This document shows positions 10,777 through 23,707 of a stretch of 64,000 nucleotides of DNA, piece by piece. How positions within the stretch are numbered: the first letter of the stretch is position 1; each line of letters opens with the position of its first letter. The stretch is taken from the NCBI GenBank assembly GCA_026119935.1, contig JALRMH010000061.1, forward strand, positions 150,413-214,412. Direction: 5' to 3'. Origin of the DNA: Endothia cerciana (taxonomy: Eukaryota; Ascomycota; Sordariomycetes; Diaporthales; Cryphonectriaceae). Under the pieces are notes generated by a model, which worked only from the letters and a program-made list of their open reading frames with translations, searched no databases and was not told the DNA's origin. The translations under genes and the position numbers were made by a program.

Positions 10777-11937
10777 TGTTTCACGCCCAGGAACCGGAGC
10801 AAAGTTTCGAGACGGATGGTCCAACGTAACGGATTGCCGTGACTAGGCAGGAAAGCGGATGGGGAGGGAGGAGAAGACTAGTGGAGCATCTTGCATCGTG
10901 TGGTCGTCTGGGCGACCCGACCTTCGTTGCCGCCGAGGTTTGGCTTTGCGGCTTGTCGAGCCGACCCCTGAGAGATGTGGCATCGCAGCTGGACGCACTC
11001 ATTGATGACCAGCGATAGGATATCATCAATGAGACCTCGCGACTCCTTCGGGGAATGCCCTTGAGATTGCCATACTGCCTGCGACATTTGGTGACACCAA
11101 GGCACGATAGTGCGTGCGGTGTCCCTGCCAGATTCCATTACCTCATGAGAAGGTCTCGTGGAGTCTACCCTGCCAGGCATGAAGGGGGAGAGGCATTGAA
11201 GAGCGGGTTCACAATACGCACTACTACCGGCCCGAATGCCCTGTGCCAGGCCGTGCCCAGCAGGCCAGCTCTGGTATCGACCTACATGTCCTCCCGTAGC
11301 CGCGCACGCTCTCCTCTCCTCCTCTCCTCCCCTCCTCGAGACGACGAACTTGGAGTCGACCCTCCAGGGCCGAGACAGCCCTCATCCGGGGAGCTGCGTC
11401 AGGCCGTGGCATGGCCGCGAGTGGCGATGCTCGCCCGCCTCTCCTCCCACTCCTCGTGTGCCACCAGTTGACCCCGCAGTCGAGGTCGGCCCCTCTCTCC
11501 TCTAGCCTACACTTCGCGACCAGGGGCTCTGACCGTCTGGTGTTGTGCTACTGGGCCGTACGCCCTAGCTCGTCCTCAACGGGGAAAGTTGGGGGGTTCG
11601 GTGTCTGCGTTGCGGAGGAAACGGGCGGTCGTTTCTCGGCATTTGCTCGGGATGTGACCTGTGGGAAGGGCTTGTGATGGCCGAATCGAGTGGGTACCAA
11701 GCCGCGATCTGACGATGGTGTGGGGTTGCTCCTGGCCAAACACCCACTGGTCTGTCCTCGATCCTCGGATGGATGGGCTCCAACAGCGGAACCACAACCT
11801 TGTTGTTGCAGGTCAGGCGGTCGGACGGTGCGGGTGCTTGATCATCCATCGCCTTCCGCTCTGTTCTGAGGACCTTGATGGCGATGGCTAGACCAGCCAA
11901 TTAGCCTCCAGAACTGAGGCGGGAGGGGTGAGAATTT

Positions 11938-11950
11938 GGGGGGGGGGGGG
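11938..11950. repeat. G13 homopolymer
   Basis: Thirteen consecutive G in intergenic DNA, just upstream of a polypyrimidine stretch. Confidence 0.9.
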
Positions 11951-12556
11951 TGACAAGATCGCTGACTAAGTGACGTGGGACTTTTGTCCCCCTATTCCCC
12001 TTACCCTCCTTCTTCCTTCTTCCCCCTTCCTCCTTCGTCCTTCCTCCTTCAACTTCAACCTCCTCCCCAAAAATCATCACCAGTTCCTGACTGAGCAGGT
12101 GTCTATGGATGACAACATTTGCACACCGAGACCTGTCCCGTGTCTTCTGCTGACAAGGATTTGGGCGAGCTGCTCGGACATGGACGGTGCACCTCCCGCT
12201 GCAAAGAGTTCACCCTGGCTTCGCAGTCCTCGCGAACACAACGGCTTCACTTCGACCCGTCGTCGCGGACATGTCAAAGACTACGTCGCGCCTTGGAGAC
12301 TTGGCAGCGACCGGAGGCGCCAGACCTTGCAGTGCAGGTGGCATGGCCAGACAACCATCGTCCTACAACACACGGGAACATATATGCCAAGATCAACAAT
12401 GTCTTTTACACGCTATCGTACAGACGCCATGGGGAGGAGCCAGGAGTGCTCAGCAGTCGTACTGCCGTCATGCATGCCCTCGTCCTCCGTCTAACAGGAG
12501 CCCTGAACCTGTCTACCTAGACACAACCAACTTTTTGACGAGCAGATGCGGAGGTC

Positions 12557-13399
12557 TCAACCCCTCCGACTCGAGACTTTTACTTTCTCAACCCTCTTCC
12601 TCGCGGTCATCAGCAGAAACCTCGGGCAGACACCCTCGACCCAGTCAGGATGCTTCCTCGTCTTTTGCTCCGTGGCACCCCACTCGCCCATCTGGACCAC
12701 CTCAAAGCCCGCCCCCACCAGCAGCGCAAAGTACGAGCTCAGCGTCCGGTGCTGCTTCTTGACGTCTTGGACCAGCCAGTTGATGCTCCTCTCCCCTTCG
12801 TCGAAGTAGCTGTCCACCGGCCACTGGTCCACCTCCCCGTCCGGCGTCTTCGTGAAGCCAGGCCTCGTCGGTGCCGTGAGGAAGGGATGCTCGATCGAAA
12901 ACACAAACAGCCCTCCTTGGCTCAGAGACGCATACACCTGGTGCATCACATTCTCGATGTTCTTGACGTAGTGCAGCGCTAGGCCGCAGAAGACCAGATC
13001 GTACACACCCGTCCGCAACACCAGCTTCTCCAGGTCCACTCTCGAAAAGCTGATCAGCCCCTCCTCAAACGTCCTGTCAACAGTCCCCACCATGGACCCA
13101 GGCGCACCACGCTTGTCGGCTTCCGACTTTGATGTGCGTGTTCTGCTCTCTGCCTTCCGGAGCATATTTACGCTGATGTCGCAGGCGTCGACCTCGCGCG
13201 CTCCCCTGGAGATGCACCACCGGCTGAACCAGCCCTCGCCGCACGCCAGGTCGAGCACCTTCTTGTTGTTCAGGTTGGAGGGCAGCATCGCCTGCAGCTC
13301 CGGCCACTCTGAGGCCCCCTGGGCTCCCTTGAGCGCGCGTGGGAATTCGGCATATTTCTGGAAGAATTCCGGGTTGTCGTACATGTTTTGGGCCGACAT
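12557..13399 (-). CDS. class I SAM-dependent methyltransferase
   Basis: Single exon, 280 residues from the ATG at 13399 (MSAQNMYDNPEFF); an upstream in-frame ATG at 13621 would add an unlikely 74 residues. Motif I is KKVLDLACGEGWFSRW (about residues 46-61), with the acidic motif II residue in VDACDIS. Later come the post-I motif YDLVFCGLALHYV, SLSQGGLFVFSIEHPF (motif III area) and a C-terminal LVGAGFEVVQMGEWG. This is the Methyltransf_11/25 layout; the target (small molecule or protein) cannot be told. FFQKYAEF near the N-terminus is common in small-molecule methyltransferases. The start context and complete fold suggest it is functional. Neighbours give no pathway clue. Confidence 0.85.
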   Translation of the reverse strand: MSAQNMYDNPEFFQKYAEFPRALKGAQGASEWPELQAMLPSNLNNKKVLDLACGEGWFSRWCISRGAREVDACDISVNMLRKAESRTRTSKSEADKRGAPGSMVGTVDRTFEEGLISFSRVDLEKLVLRTGVYDLVFCGLALHYVKNIENVMHQVYASLSQGGLFVFSIEHPFLTAPTRPGFTKTPDGEVDQWPVDSYFDEGERSINWLVQDVKKQHRTLSSYFALLVGAGFEVVQMGEWGATEQKTRKHPDWVEGVCPRFLLMTARKRVEKVKVSSRRG

Positions 13400-16300
13400 T
13401 GCGCCTGCACTTGTTGCGGTTATGATGGTAGGTGAGACAGGTAAGCCGGCGTGTATTGTCTTAAAGATAAGAATGTGAATTGGTAAGTGTCGGATTCCTC
13501 TTTTGTGTTTATGGTGTGAGAATCCGAATAGTTCTATGCGAATGTATAGTGTGCTGAAGTGTGACACGGTCCTTTTGGTGGTCTCAGCTTGTGGTCTGAT
13601 AATGAACTGAGCAGAATGCAATATGGGTTGACGAGAAATTACCAGGCTCAGGAGATCTGTTGAGCATTCGCCATTATATACTCAACCAACCAAGACATAG
13701 ATAGACACCGCGTCTATGGATTTCGTCCGCAGCTCTCACTGTGTCAGTTGAAACCCGCCCAGTATCCTTCCGAAGTGTTACACACACGCCTTGGAGAGGA
13801 TCCCGCGTATGAGCTGAGCCGGCGTGGTCTGCCGCTGCACAACACGTCGAGCTGATCGGCTTGACAGCACATCCGGCCTCATCACCACGCGCGGCCTCAT
13901 ACGATTAACAGCTCTGGATCCGACACTCGCCTATTTTCGAAAATAAACCTTCCTCGCCATAGGAGGCCCGTATGCACGGCTCGCTCCACCTTGTGCGACT
14001 CCTGTACCGCCCTTTCGGATGATGAATGCCTGACAGCACTGGGTGACCTGACATGTGGAGCCGGTCATTCCAATATGTAACGCAGCAGGCCCGGGAATTC
14101 TGGCCGGGGAAGGGAACTTTCAAGGGAGGTCACATGCGGAGTTGACGCCCTTGCATGATTGGTCAAGCAGAGGACAACGTTGACACAGGCGTGGTTGCAC
14201 ACGTGCCTGAGCCTTTGTCTTTTATCTGACTCCTTCAAGCCTGATCACCAAAAAATGGAAGAGGACGAGCATAGCATACTCTGGTGATAAAACCCTGCAC
14301 AGACTCCGAATTATCCCTCGCTACTGGCTGCTGGATGAGTTGTCGCCGACCCTCGACACACGGGGACTAGCCGTATGACGGGGCGGCCGGAACGGGAGAT
14401 GACAGCTCGTGGCTGGCGTTGTGCATAAATGTTGGTGCGACTGTCTTAGGCTATGCCGCGTCTGGCGGTCGATCTCGAGCACGTCCCTTCCTGCAGGTCT
14501 GCCGGATCTGAGTTGTTCAAAGAACTGTGAGAGGGCGGAATCTGCGTTCGACTGCAAGCTACCAACTCAGGTGGGGCGTACCACTAGCTAGGGAAGGCTA
14601 TCTGCGTGGTCATGGTACACAAGAGGGTGCAGAGCCCCTAAATGATACGTAACCGAGCGAGGCCGATATTGCGCGGCCCAACGGGAGGACCTGACGATCA
14701 CTGACGAAGGGAGAGGGCGGGATTCCAGAAGTCTTCTAACTAGGAAGACCATCCGTGGTTCATGCGCGCTGATGCTGGGATCATTATCCAGCCTACCAGG
14801 TCAACAGGTAAGCAAGAACTTCGCGATACGCAAGCTGTGGTTCAACAAATCATTCCTGTCCTGGCTGAGATGGGCGCGAGTTTGTTGTACAAGAAATTTA
14901 CCTTTCCTTGTTCATTTCTTTCGTCCTTGGTCCCCCCACCATCTCGCCAGAGGATTGCTCTGTGATGTTAAGAGAGTAGGACCGATGCGCACATCCTTCG
15001 TTGTCTACCCAGCTTCATGCCAATGCCCATTTTCCCACGGCGAAAGGTATGCGATTGTCCTGGTCCCGGCCAGTTCATGTACGGCGGGCGTATGACGATG
15101 GGCTCGCCGCGGAGCAGGCAATATCCTCACGGACCGAAGGGTCGATTTCAAAAGCACTTATGCCCGCTTAGACCTCTGGATGGTCTCATCCCCGAGTGCG
15201 ACTGGCGCCGCTCAGTGTGCGATTTGTCCGGACGGCAGCTGCTAGCTTCCAGAAGTAAAGTTTCGGCTTGACGCCTGTCGTCATGAACAGCCCACCTCAC
15301 GCCCTCGCACGGCAGCAACTCTGTCCTCCCACAGCACCACGCTATGGCCTCTCCTGCTCACACGTGATGCTGCGGCTCCAGAGCTCGTACTCAGACACCA
15401 GACCAAGCCATTCACGTGTCGTTGGCAGGTTGGGTGCCGCTGACAGGCCCCGTGTAACGGCGGGAGGATAACCAAAACAGACCCCCCCAATAAAACAACT
15501 GAGACTAGGAACGCCGGCAAACGTCTCGAAGCAGCGACAAGCTGGCCTCTGCCGACCAACCGGGGGACCCGAAGCAACCGAAAGACGACCCCAGCTGGTC
15601 CCTCAGCCGGTCGTGGTCGTACAGCTGAGGCAGAGCCTATGTGGGCGGCCCCTGACTGTCGGCCGTACCACTCAGGTACACGGGGAGACCTGCCAGAGAC
15701 GACGACGGCGGCCGCGAACCTGACACGGTGGTACAGCCTCTTTCGAGGAGGCTTCCCGCAGATCGTCAGGGAGCATGTTCATGCGTGTCATTTAGCTCGA
15801 GGCCTGGCGCCAGGGAAGCGCAGCTGGCGTCGTACCGTGAGGGGGGGAGGGGCGAAGGGCTCAACACGACGAGAGAAGGAAAAAAAAAAAAGAAAGTCGG
15901 CTGTTGACATCCCTAAGTTGACAGGCGAGGAAGAGGCCACTTCGGTCCACGCCCGGCGGAAAAGCAATGTCTCGGACGTCAGACGGGTGGCTAACATTAG
16001 CTGCTGGGTGACAGGACGCTGTCATCATGAACTGACCTGTATCATCAGAGTCAACGGCGCGAATAAGGCTTGGGGGTCAGCTGTAAGACTTGCTGAGGAT
16101 GACGTGTTTAGGGAGATGTCTGGGGGCTCAGATAGCTGCCACCAGAGACACCTGGCTTGCCCGGCCTCCGCAGCCTGAGGGCTCAGCTGTCACCAGGCGC
16201 GACGCAAACTTGAATCTCCGCGTGTCTCGCAGAAGTTCTGGGCTGCGTGGGTCTGACCGCGTCCCTTGTATCGCGGAACGAGCGGGCCAGCCTCAGCGGA

Positions 16301-17324
16301 ATCAATCTACCTGTCTTGAACGAGAGATATCGGCGGTGTAATTCACGTGGCGAGGCTCAAGAAGGACTCGATCCGGAGAGCAATGTCTCGGACGCGGGCC
16401 TGCGGAGGCTCGGAGCTCGTCTCTGTTGCAGTAATATCGGAAGCTCAGAGATGTACCAGTGCTGTAGACCGCTATCTAGTGTAATGCTACGGTGCAGTGG
16501 GGCCATCCACAGACATGTCTGGTCTGACCGCTCTACTTTTACTCAGCTACTTTACTTTGCACAGTCCAATTCATCAATTGGACACTGAAAAGACAACCAG
16601 GCTCGCAAAGCGGCCAATGAAACGACCCTTGCGATCTGCTGGTTGATCGGGATAAATCCAAGCTGTCGCTAGGTAGGCACGCTGCTGGCGTGCAACCGGT
16701 TTGTCTTCAACATACCTTCGGTGTTCAGCTCGTCTGCCTACATGAGATGCCAGAGTCACGCGGTATCATCTATTCCCAGGTTCTGCCCCTCGCGAAGTTC
16801 ATCGTCTCGGCCGATTCCATCCCTTAATCCCGACTCAGGAGGCTGCGAATCGGCACTTGGTGGTCTGATCATCTGTTGCTGCTGTGACGCCCAAAAAGAG
16901 TCAATAGACCGAGGTGGGTCTCTGTTTGAGATGTTGCCGCTGTTTGACAAGAAACGCGGATAGCCATGCACCCGCAACATCTCTGCGGGCGATGTGGGCG
17001 ATTCAGACTGCTGAAAACTAGATGGAAGAGCGAAAAGCACGCCGGTAGCGCTGCCGGCCTCGAGAGATGACAACAGTGGCCATCGACCAGCGATTCGTAA
17101 CAAACATAGGAATAGACCCGGTGGCGCCATGTACTCGAGGAGGAGGCATAGTCCAGCACGTTGGCGTTCAAATCGTCTCACGAATTGTTGTAGGTGGCGC
17201 AGTAGTCCACTGTTGTCTTCGCTGGTGTAAGCCGGCGGCTCGCCTGTGGGGAGCGCAGGCTCTGTCGATGCGCCTGTTGTTGGGGATCCACCATCCCTGA
17301 GCTACCTGAACCTCAGATGAAACA
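13400..17324. other. largest gene-free stretch, 3.9 kb
   Basis: I found no supported protein gene, tRNA or transposon ORF. Present are an A-rich run near 15880-15893 and a 16-base perfect direct repeat at 15964-15979 and 16379-16394. Many short ORFs lack coding character. It could hold noncoding RNA or strongly decayed elements, which cannot be recognised here. Confidence 0.45.
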
Positions 17325-20300
17325 TTAATTCGAATAATTCGAACTACCAGAACGAGCCTCTCTTGGACTGTACGGCGGTAGTTGTTCGTGTCTGCTGGTC
17401 GTCACCGGAATGGAGTTGTCCGCGGGGCTACTCGCTGGTTGCGTCCACAACACCGCCTTGGCCATCATTTTCGCGAAATACTCCTGAACAAACGACTCAG
17501 TATAGTAGCTGTGGTTCGCATCATGTGCGGCTACAAGATTGTGTGCAAGTTCGTGCGCCACCACCACGAACCACCACACGGAAGCCTCAACTCTGCCCTC
17601 CGCTCCCTGCCGCCCGATTTCTCTCATCTTGTTGTGGTGCAGCTGCAAGAAGAAGCGCAGGTTGCAGAAGATGCTTCCGTTCGTGTTAAATGCGATGCAA
17701 GGACCTTCCTCGTCAAAGTGGATCTGCATGGCGGTGGTCGAGACTCCGTAAATATCGGCAACATCTCGAAGTAAATTCTCGAACTTTGAGATCGCCTCGC
17801 TGTTTTGGCCGAGAAACGTCATGTGGTCCGTGGAGATAGACTTGTCCAGGTATACCTTCATGCCACGCGGTGCCTGGGCCACAAAGACAATGTTCTGCGC
17901 CGGCGTGCTGTCGCAGTACGTCGCTTGCTCCTTGATCTCCTGTGTCCGTGGCGGACTAAAGACCCTGGAGGAGTCATGCGGTCGCGTCGAGCGGATAGCC
18001 TGGAGCAGATTGTTCTGTACTACCGCAGGAGAGGTGACCCGTCCGTTATCTCCAGGACCCCGTGGCTGTGACGGACCTGACTGGGCCTGGCCTGTCTTAG
18101 TCTCAGGCTCAGCGTTTGTCAATAGGTTGTCCATTGCCTCCTCTGCTTCCTCGTCCCTATCAAGGCCGAACCTGCGTGAGATATTGGAAAAGAAGCCTTT
18201 GCTGCGCCTTCCATTCTGGGCCATGGGTGGAGGTTCAGGAGAATCTGGATCAAAGGACCCTGGCATGGCACCGGGGAGGCCCGAAGAAGATTGCTTTGGC
18301 GTCTTGGGCCGCCTAGTCTCAGCCTCCGAAGTAGCTTTTTGTTGACGCGCCCACTCTTCTTCTCTCTCCTTGATCCTCTGCTCCTCTGCTTGGAGTGCCT
18401 TTCGTCGCTCCTCTTCGGCAATTCGAGCCTCCTCTGCTTTGGCCCGCAGGATTCTGTCGACATTATAGCCGCGAGCCCTGAGGTCCAGAAGATTGAGCTT
18501 GAGGAAGGGCTCGAAAAAGAAGTATGACTGTTGGTTGTGGCGTGTCAAGATCAGAGTGCAGACTGCTTGGCCGACTTGATACATGTCTGGTTTGCTCCCT
18601 TGGTCGGCGGCAATGTAGAGAGTATGCCCTGTTGAAGCCCTCATGGCCATTGCTGCTCTTTTCTCTGTGTGAGACTTGTGTTGACCTCGTAGAGTACGGC
18701 GAAGTTGGACACTCTGGACAACCTCGACATGAAGATTCTTGTCCAACCATTTCGCATCATGCTTGATCGAGTCCCTCGAGATGTGCCGATACTCGTGAAG
18801 GAACAGCTTCGTGCGTTCCTGTTGAGAGTTAGCTTATTGTTACTAAAGCAAAACGGAATACACATCAACTCACCAAAATGTGTTTTCTCAGCCAGACAGC
18901 GCCTTCCTGGTTGGGAGTTGGTTTTCCAACATGTGCGTCTTTTTGCACCAGACTGCTAATACTTGGAGATCCCAGAGACAGGTAAAAGGCTTCCAGAGTC
19001 TCATCCTCCGGCGCAGAGAGCAGGTGCTCACGGAACAGTCGAAAGCTGTAGAAGTCGTCCGCAATCACGATCTCTGATGGAGAGGCAAGTTGAGCTCCCC
19101 GAACAGACTCGCCGTAGTCATCATCCTCGGACGCCTTAGCCTTAGAGGAAGGAATCTCCTTGAAGGCCATCAGCCACTTCTCTTGCTTCATTTTTCGGTA
19201 CAGGTCCTTGTCCCTCTTCAGGGTCAAGATGTCGGCCGCCAAGGATCGCAAGATGTCCAGATACTTCTCTGAGCTACCCACAGTGGTCCACAAGCGAACG
19301 GGCTCGTTACAGGCGAAGGTGGCGATCTCGTGCTTTGTCGGTTCCATCTTCGCTCCGCATCTGAGTAAGAAGGCATGGGCCACATCCCCAAAGTCCACAA
19401 AATCGAAAATCTCCCCGTAAGTCGCCCCCGTGCCTAGATAGACGTTCTGCGGTGGGACAAGAGTCACACCATTTGAGACCTCCGTGTTCTTAGTCCGTAG
19501 GGGATCGCCCGAACGGTTGCGCCGCTGGACCGGGACGAAGGGCGCTGCTCTCAGCTTGGCTAGGCTGCCTTGACCCAGGTCGGCCACCCGGGTCGCAAAG
19601 TAATTGAAGAGTGTGATGGCGGCTGATCGATCTTTTGGAGGATTTGCAATGAGCTTCGTCACACATGAGTCTACCGGAGGCTCACGAGCAACGCCGAACT
19701 TGTTAGCGTGCACATGAAGGTCTCTCGCCAGGAAGTTAAAGCCCAACACAGAAGCTTGCTCATTCGTGTAGCAAGCGGACGGAGGGACCAGCTGTTTCGC
19801 GTTGCCTTGGAGTGGCATGATGGGTTTGTTCGTGCCCCCAATATCAAAAGCGGCATAGCCGTTGATGTGGTGATATTTGATAAAATAGTTTCTGGCCTTG
19901 TCTCTGAGCGACGCATCAGAAGATGTCATCAACTCAATCAACTCCGGCACCGTAGGGTGAGGCCTCAGGCCTAGACTGGAAAGGAAGCGACCCTCCTTAC
20001 TAGCCACGCGGAAGCTTCCTGGCGGACCCGGCCATTGCAATAGAGGTGCTCCTAGCTCACGAAGCTCTGACTTGGGCTCGAACAGCTCAGAGACCTTGTA
20101 AAGTTGTGACGATGCCTGTGTGGACTCCATGCCACGCGGACCTGCTTCTGCGGGACATATCGGAGAGTTCCTCAATTTCTTCATGTCGTCTGCGGGAATG
20201 TCATCTTTCACAGAAGCGAGGTATTTTATGAGCTCCATATGGCTCCACGGTTTCTGTGTGTTCTCTCCGGATGGTTTCAGTAGGCGGGAGAAGATGGTGT

Positions 20301-22716
20301 CCAAGTCCAGCGTCCTTCGGACTCCGAGGGCCGTCAGGAACTTGTCCTTGATGCTCTGGCACCCTTCAATTGTGGGGAGATCATCAAAAAGCTTCACTGT
20401 CGGGAAGAATGACTCCGCAGGTTTCTTCATGCCCATCTTGGTTGGCATGACGGTAATATTCTGGAGCGCATTCGTGACGGAGGTCTTCGAGCTCTGGCCC
20501 AAATTGTCCCAGTTCTTGGACAACACGGTCAAAACAGAGACGGAGAACTTCGCCGACTTGGTGATGTTCTCGTCAATCGACCGACTGGAAGCCGAGTCAA
20601 TCAGAAATCTCAGCCAAGGTACAATCTCGAGTGGTTCCCAACCCAGAGCCTGCAAGTGGTGTGCAGGAAGTTGATTTGTGAACGCGAAAGGAATGGTTGA
20701 CGGGGGAATTGGTAGACTAGGAGGGATCTTGTTGCTACTGAGGTAGTTCTTGATAGAGCTCAGTGCTATGATCTCCCCCGAATCCTGGCCCTCACCGATA
20801 GTTGCAACCGCAACATCAAACAGACGGGCCTTGCTGCTTGGGTCTAGCTCTCCGGCTGACGCAGTCTTGGCGGCCCAATTGACGAAGTGAGTCAGTTGGT
20901 CTCTGTTCAGAGCTTTCGCCTCCAGCTCTTGCCGGACGTCGTCCACGGTAATCTCCTGAATCAAGCCGAACTCCCGAAGCTTTCTGATGAAAGGGACCTG
21001 TTTCATGTCGTCTAGGATGACCGGGATGCCATCAACGAACTTGCCCATCTCATCGGAACCCATGCGGACCTTCGAAGTCAGCAAGACTCCTCGACTGGAG
21101 TAGACTTCGATCGTTGGTTTCTGGTATGCAACCCAAAAAGACTCCTCAATGATCTGGCCCACGTTGGCGCTGGGAGTTGAGTCCTGGAATGTATAGGTTT
21201 TCAGAATATGCAGTGCCTCAGGCAAGAACTTCGAGATCTCGGCCTTGGTCGGCACAGAGCCCTTCGCCCTGGCCCCCACCAACCTCTTGAGCTTGGCGTC
21301 AAGGTCAAGCATCTCGTTGGTAAATGCTAATCGTGTCATGATGCCTGCGACCCGAAGCATCTCGATGTTCCAGGTTCTGACCCAACGGGCGTTCAAATCA
21401 ATGGCCTCTCGCTCGACGGTTGGAATCACAGAGGGGGCAGATATGTGCATGCCGGCACCGGTCGTTTGCGCGGTTGGAAACCCGATGAAGACCCTGCCAC
21501 CCGGCTTTTTGCTTGGCAACACTGAAGCGAAGACGTCAGCTGCTTTGTTAGCCGCTCCCGAGCTGCTGGAGCTCTCTGAAGCAAGCGTCTCGTCATACGA
21601 CGAGGTCAGAATCGCTATCCTCGTCGTCTTCGGCGGTGGCTTCTTGGTGGCACGTTCCAGTTCGGCTGAGAATGACGCGGAGACCTTGGTCTGGATCGAC
21701 CCGGTTGTAACCTGAAGGAAGATGCTTGACTTGGACATTGCAGTGATGTCTTCTGATATGGCCTGCTGTACAGCGGCTTCCTCTTTCGCCGCTTTCCCTC
21801 GCAAACCCGCTTGAGATGCGGTTGATGTCAGCCTTGAGAAGAAACTCTTGAGAGAAGGCACCTCTGGTGCGCCAGAGGCCTCGCCAGAGGAGCCGGTGGC
21901 CGCTGCAGGCTTCCAGCCGACGGCAGACATAAAGGACGCGTCAATCTGGACACTTGCTCGGTCGACGGACGCCAGCCTCATCAGACCCTCTCGTGTTCTA
22001 GTCTCCAGGTCTCTCGGAATTGGGACATCAACGCTCGGAGCTTGTTTCTTGTGTAGGGCTAGAATCTGGTAATCATCGATCCAGAACTCAACGTGTTGTA
22101 GTGCCACGAAGGTCAGACTCGTGGCAAGAAACTGGCTTATGGACAGTATGTTCGGCACCGGAGTTGTTGTGTTCCTATAGTCTAGGACGAAGGCAGTGTC
22201 GGTGGTGCTCTCCTCTGCTGGCAGCACCAGCTTCCTGGTGAAGAGTGAATTTGCCTTCCAGTAAAACGCCATCGCTTCTGAGCCGGAGCTCACAAATGGC
22301 TCCTCGCAGTCCGCAAAGACGGAGTAGAAGCCGACGCCAAACGCGCCGATCTTGGTCTCATCCGGATTGCCCTCTGCGATCCTCTTGAGTCTCCCCCAAT
22401 CTGTCTTGGTGAATGGCTGGCCGTTATTCTGTACAAGCAGCCTCCGGAGAGTATGGTTTGTTAATATGTGCTTCAGCAGCTCTGACCGATTCTGTGTGGC
22501 GGGAAGAGGTATCTGCGTCGAGGGCATGGTCTCCCATTTTATCTTGACGGTCGTCGCCTGCGCATCGGCGGCATTCTGAATCAACTCGCGCAACGTCGTC
22601 CATTCTCCCGAGTATCTTGCGAGGACCTTGTCGATCAGAGCTCTGGTATCGACGGTGACGGCCTCCTCATCTTCGCCGTCCTTCAGAGCGGCGGCTCGTA
22701 GTTTTGAGTAGTCCAT
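17325..22716 (-). CDS. giant GHKL-ATPase / DUF3684 protein with C-terminal HExxH
   Basis: Two exons, 22716..18874 and 18818..17325, separated by a 55-nt intron (donor GTGAGT, acceptor CAACAG) that joins RKHIL to ERTKLFLHEYRHISRD in phase 0; 1778 residues. The N-terminal 200 residues form an Hsp90/sacsin-like Bergerat ATPase: N-box WTTLRELIQNAADA, LLVQNNGQPFT, and G2-type IGAFGVGFYSVF. A long DUF3684-type body follows. The C-terminal part has a Glu/Arg/Lys coiled coil (AEEARIAEEERRKALQAEEQ), a Pro/Ser-rich linker and a last domain with VVVAHELAHNLVAAHDANH (HExxH at about 1703-1707) and YTESFVQEYF. The family occurs in filamentous fungi and resembles sacsin/NOV chaperone-like ATPases; its role is not established. 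The HExxH could be a metal site, which is inference. All motifs look intact. Confidence 0.88.
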
Positions 22717-23707
22717 CTTCGGGTTCGCAGCAGTGGCTGCCTTGGGGGGGAGGTCACCAGGACGAGGTATGTTTCGCGGACGGTGTCTGGCGTTCTCGAG
22801 GGACAGAGGGGGGGTTCGTCCTCAGTAGGCTCGGTCTGAGAGTCCTGAGAGGCTAGGGGACGAAAGGGCGCAGCTTGCGGTCGATCCGGGCGGGGGAGCA
22901 GTGACTGTTCTGCGGTCCAAGTTACGCCCGTTCACATGCAAGCGAACAAGGGGAAGGGAAACCTGGACACTAGGGTCAGGCGAGGGGACCAAAACGGCCT
23001 TCTGAAACTGGAAATGGAAAAGTCTGGTGAAAGAAGCGGTCTATTATGTCTGACAAGAAGCGTAGGATGCGAGGCGGCGCTGCAAGGCACCGTTTCGTCT
23101 CGTCAGCATCGTCGACCCGCGCTTGCCTCTGCCTGCCCCGTGGAGGTGAAACGCATCTGGGCGAATGTTGCAGCGTCATCAGTGCAGTGCAGCTGGGGGT
23201 GTCCTGGGGTTGGGGGAGTGGGGGGCCCTTCAGGGGCCCATCTCCGGGGAACCCGACCCCCCGAATACCGACTTGTACTGTGGTATGAGGCCTAGCAGCG
23301 GCCTCGGGGGATCAGCAACCTCAGGTACAATATCGCGGCTCATTGCCTCGAAACCTCTTAAGTCTTGTATTAGGGAGTTGGTGAGGAAGCCCGCCACTCT
23401 GCCATCTGTACACAGATGAGCGACCAGGGAGTTTGTGCTAATAGAAATATGAAATTTAGGGGCAGGCACTGGAGAAGAGCATTGTGAAAGCAATTAAAGG
23501 AATGGCCTGCTGTGGCCTACTTTGGGCAGGTAAAATGACACCCTACGCATACGGCCGTCTGCGTTTCTCTGGGATAGTCGGAGAGACAGAGACTTCGCGG
23601 GCTTCTTTTGTGATAGCATATGTGAAAGGGGGTCCTGACTAGCATAACACTGAATTGCAACAGGGTTACCCAACAGCATTTACCGAATGGCTGTGTCTCC
23701 CCCCTGC
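22717..23707. other. intergenic, 1 kb
   Basis: Upstream of the GHKL-ATPase gene and downstream of the MMTAG2-like gene (both minus). It contains a G/C-rich, T-poor leader-like segment around 22740-22900. No gene supported. Confidence 0.5.

Larger units (their letters stand above)
10555..12556. other. FDH1 upstream region and 2-kb gene-free stretch
   Basis: Contains the FDH1 promoter with a minus-strand TATAAA at 10776-10771, about 220 bases before the start codon. Polypyrimidine runs occur near 11310-11340 and at 11990-12060, and a G13 tract at 11938-11950. The pyrimidine run followed by an ATG at 12105 resembles a fungal leader, but the following ORF (129 codons) looks like no known protein, so no gene is called. 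Confidence 0.5.

Noticed and set aside
12105..12494. ORF after a polypyrimidine leader-like stretch
   Set aside because: The upstream context looks like a fungal leader, but the translated protein has no recognisable order, composition or splice extension; overlapping frames are equally open.
15870..15900. Poly-A run as the tail of a LINE/SINE insertion
   Set aside because: No reverse transcriptase, target-site duplication or second copy could be recognised around it.
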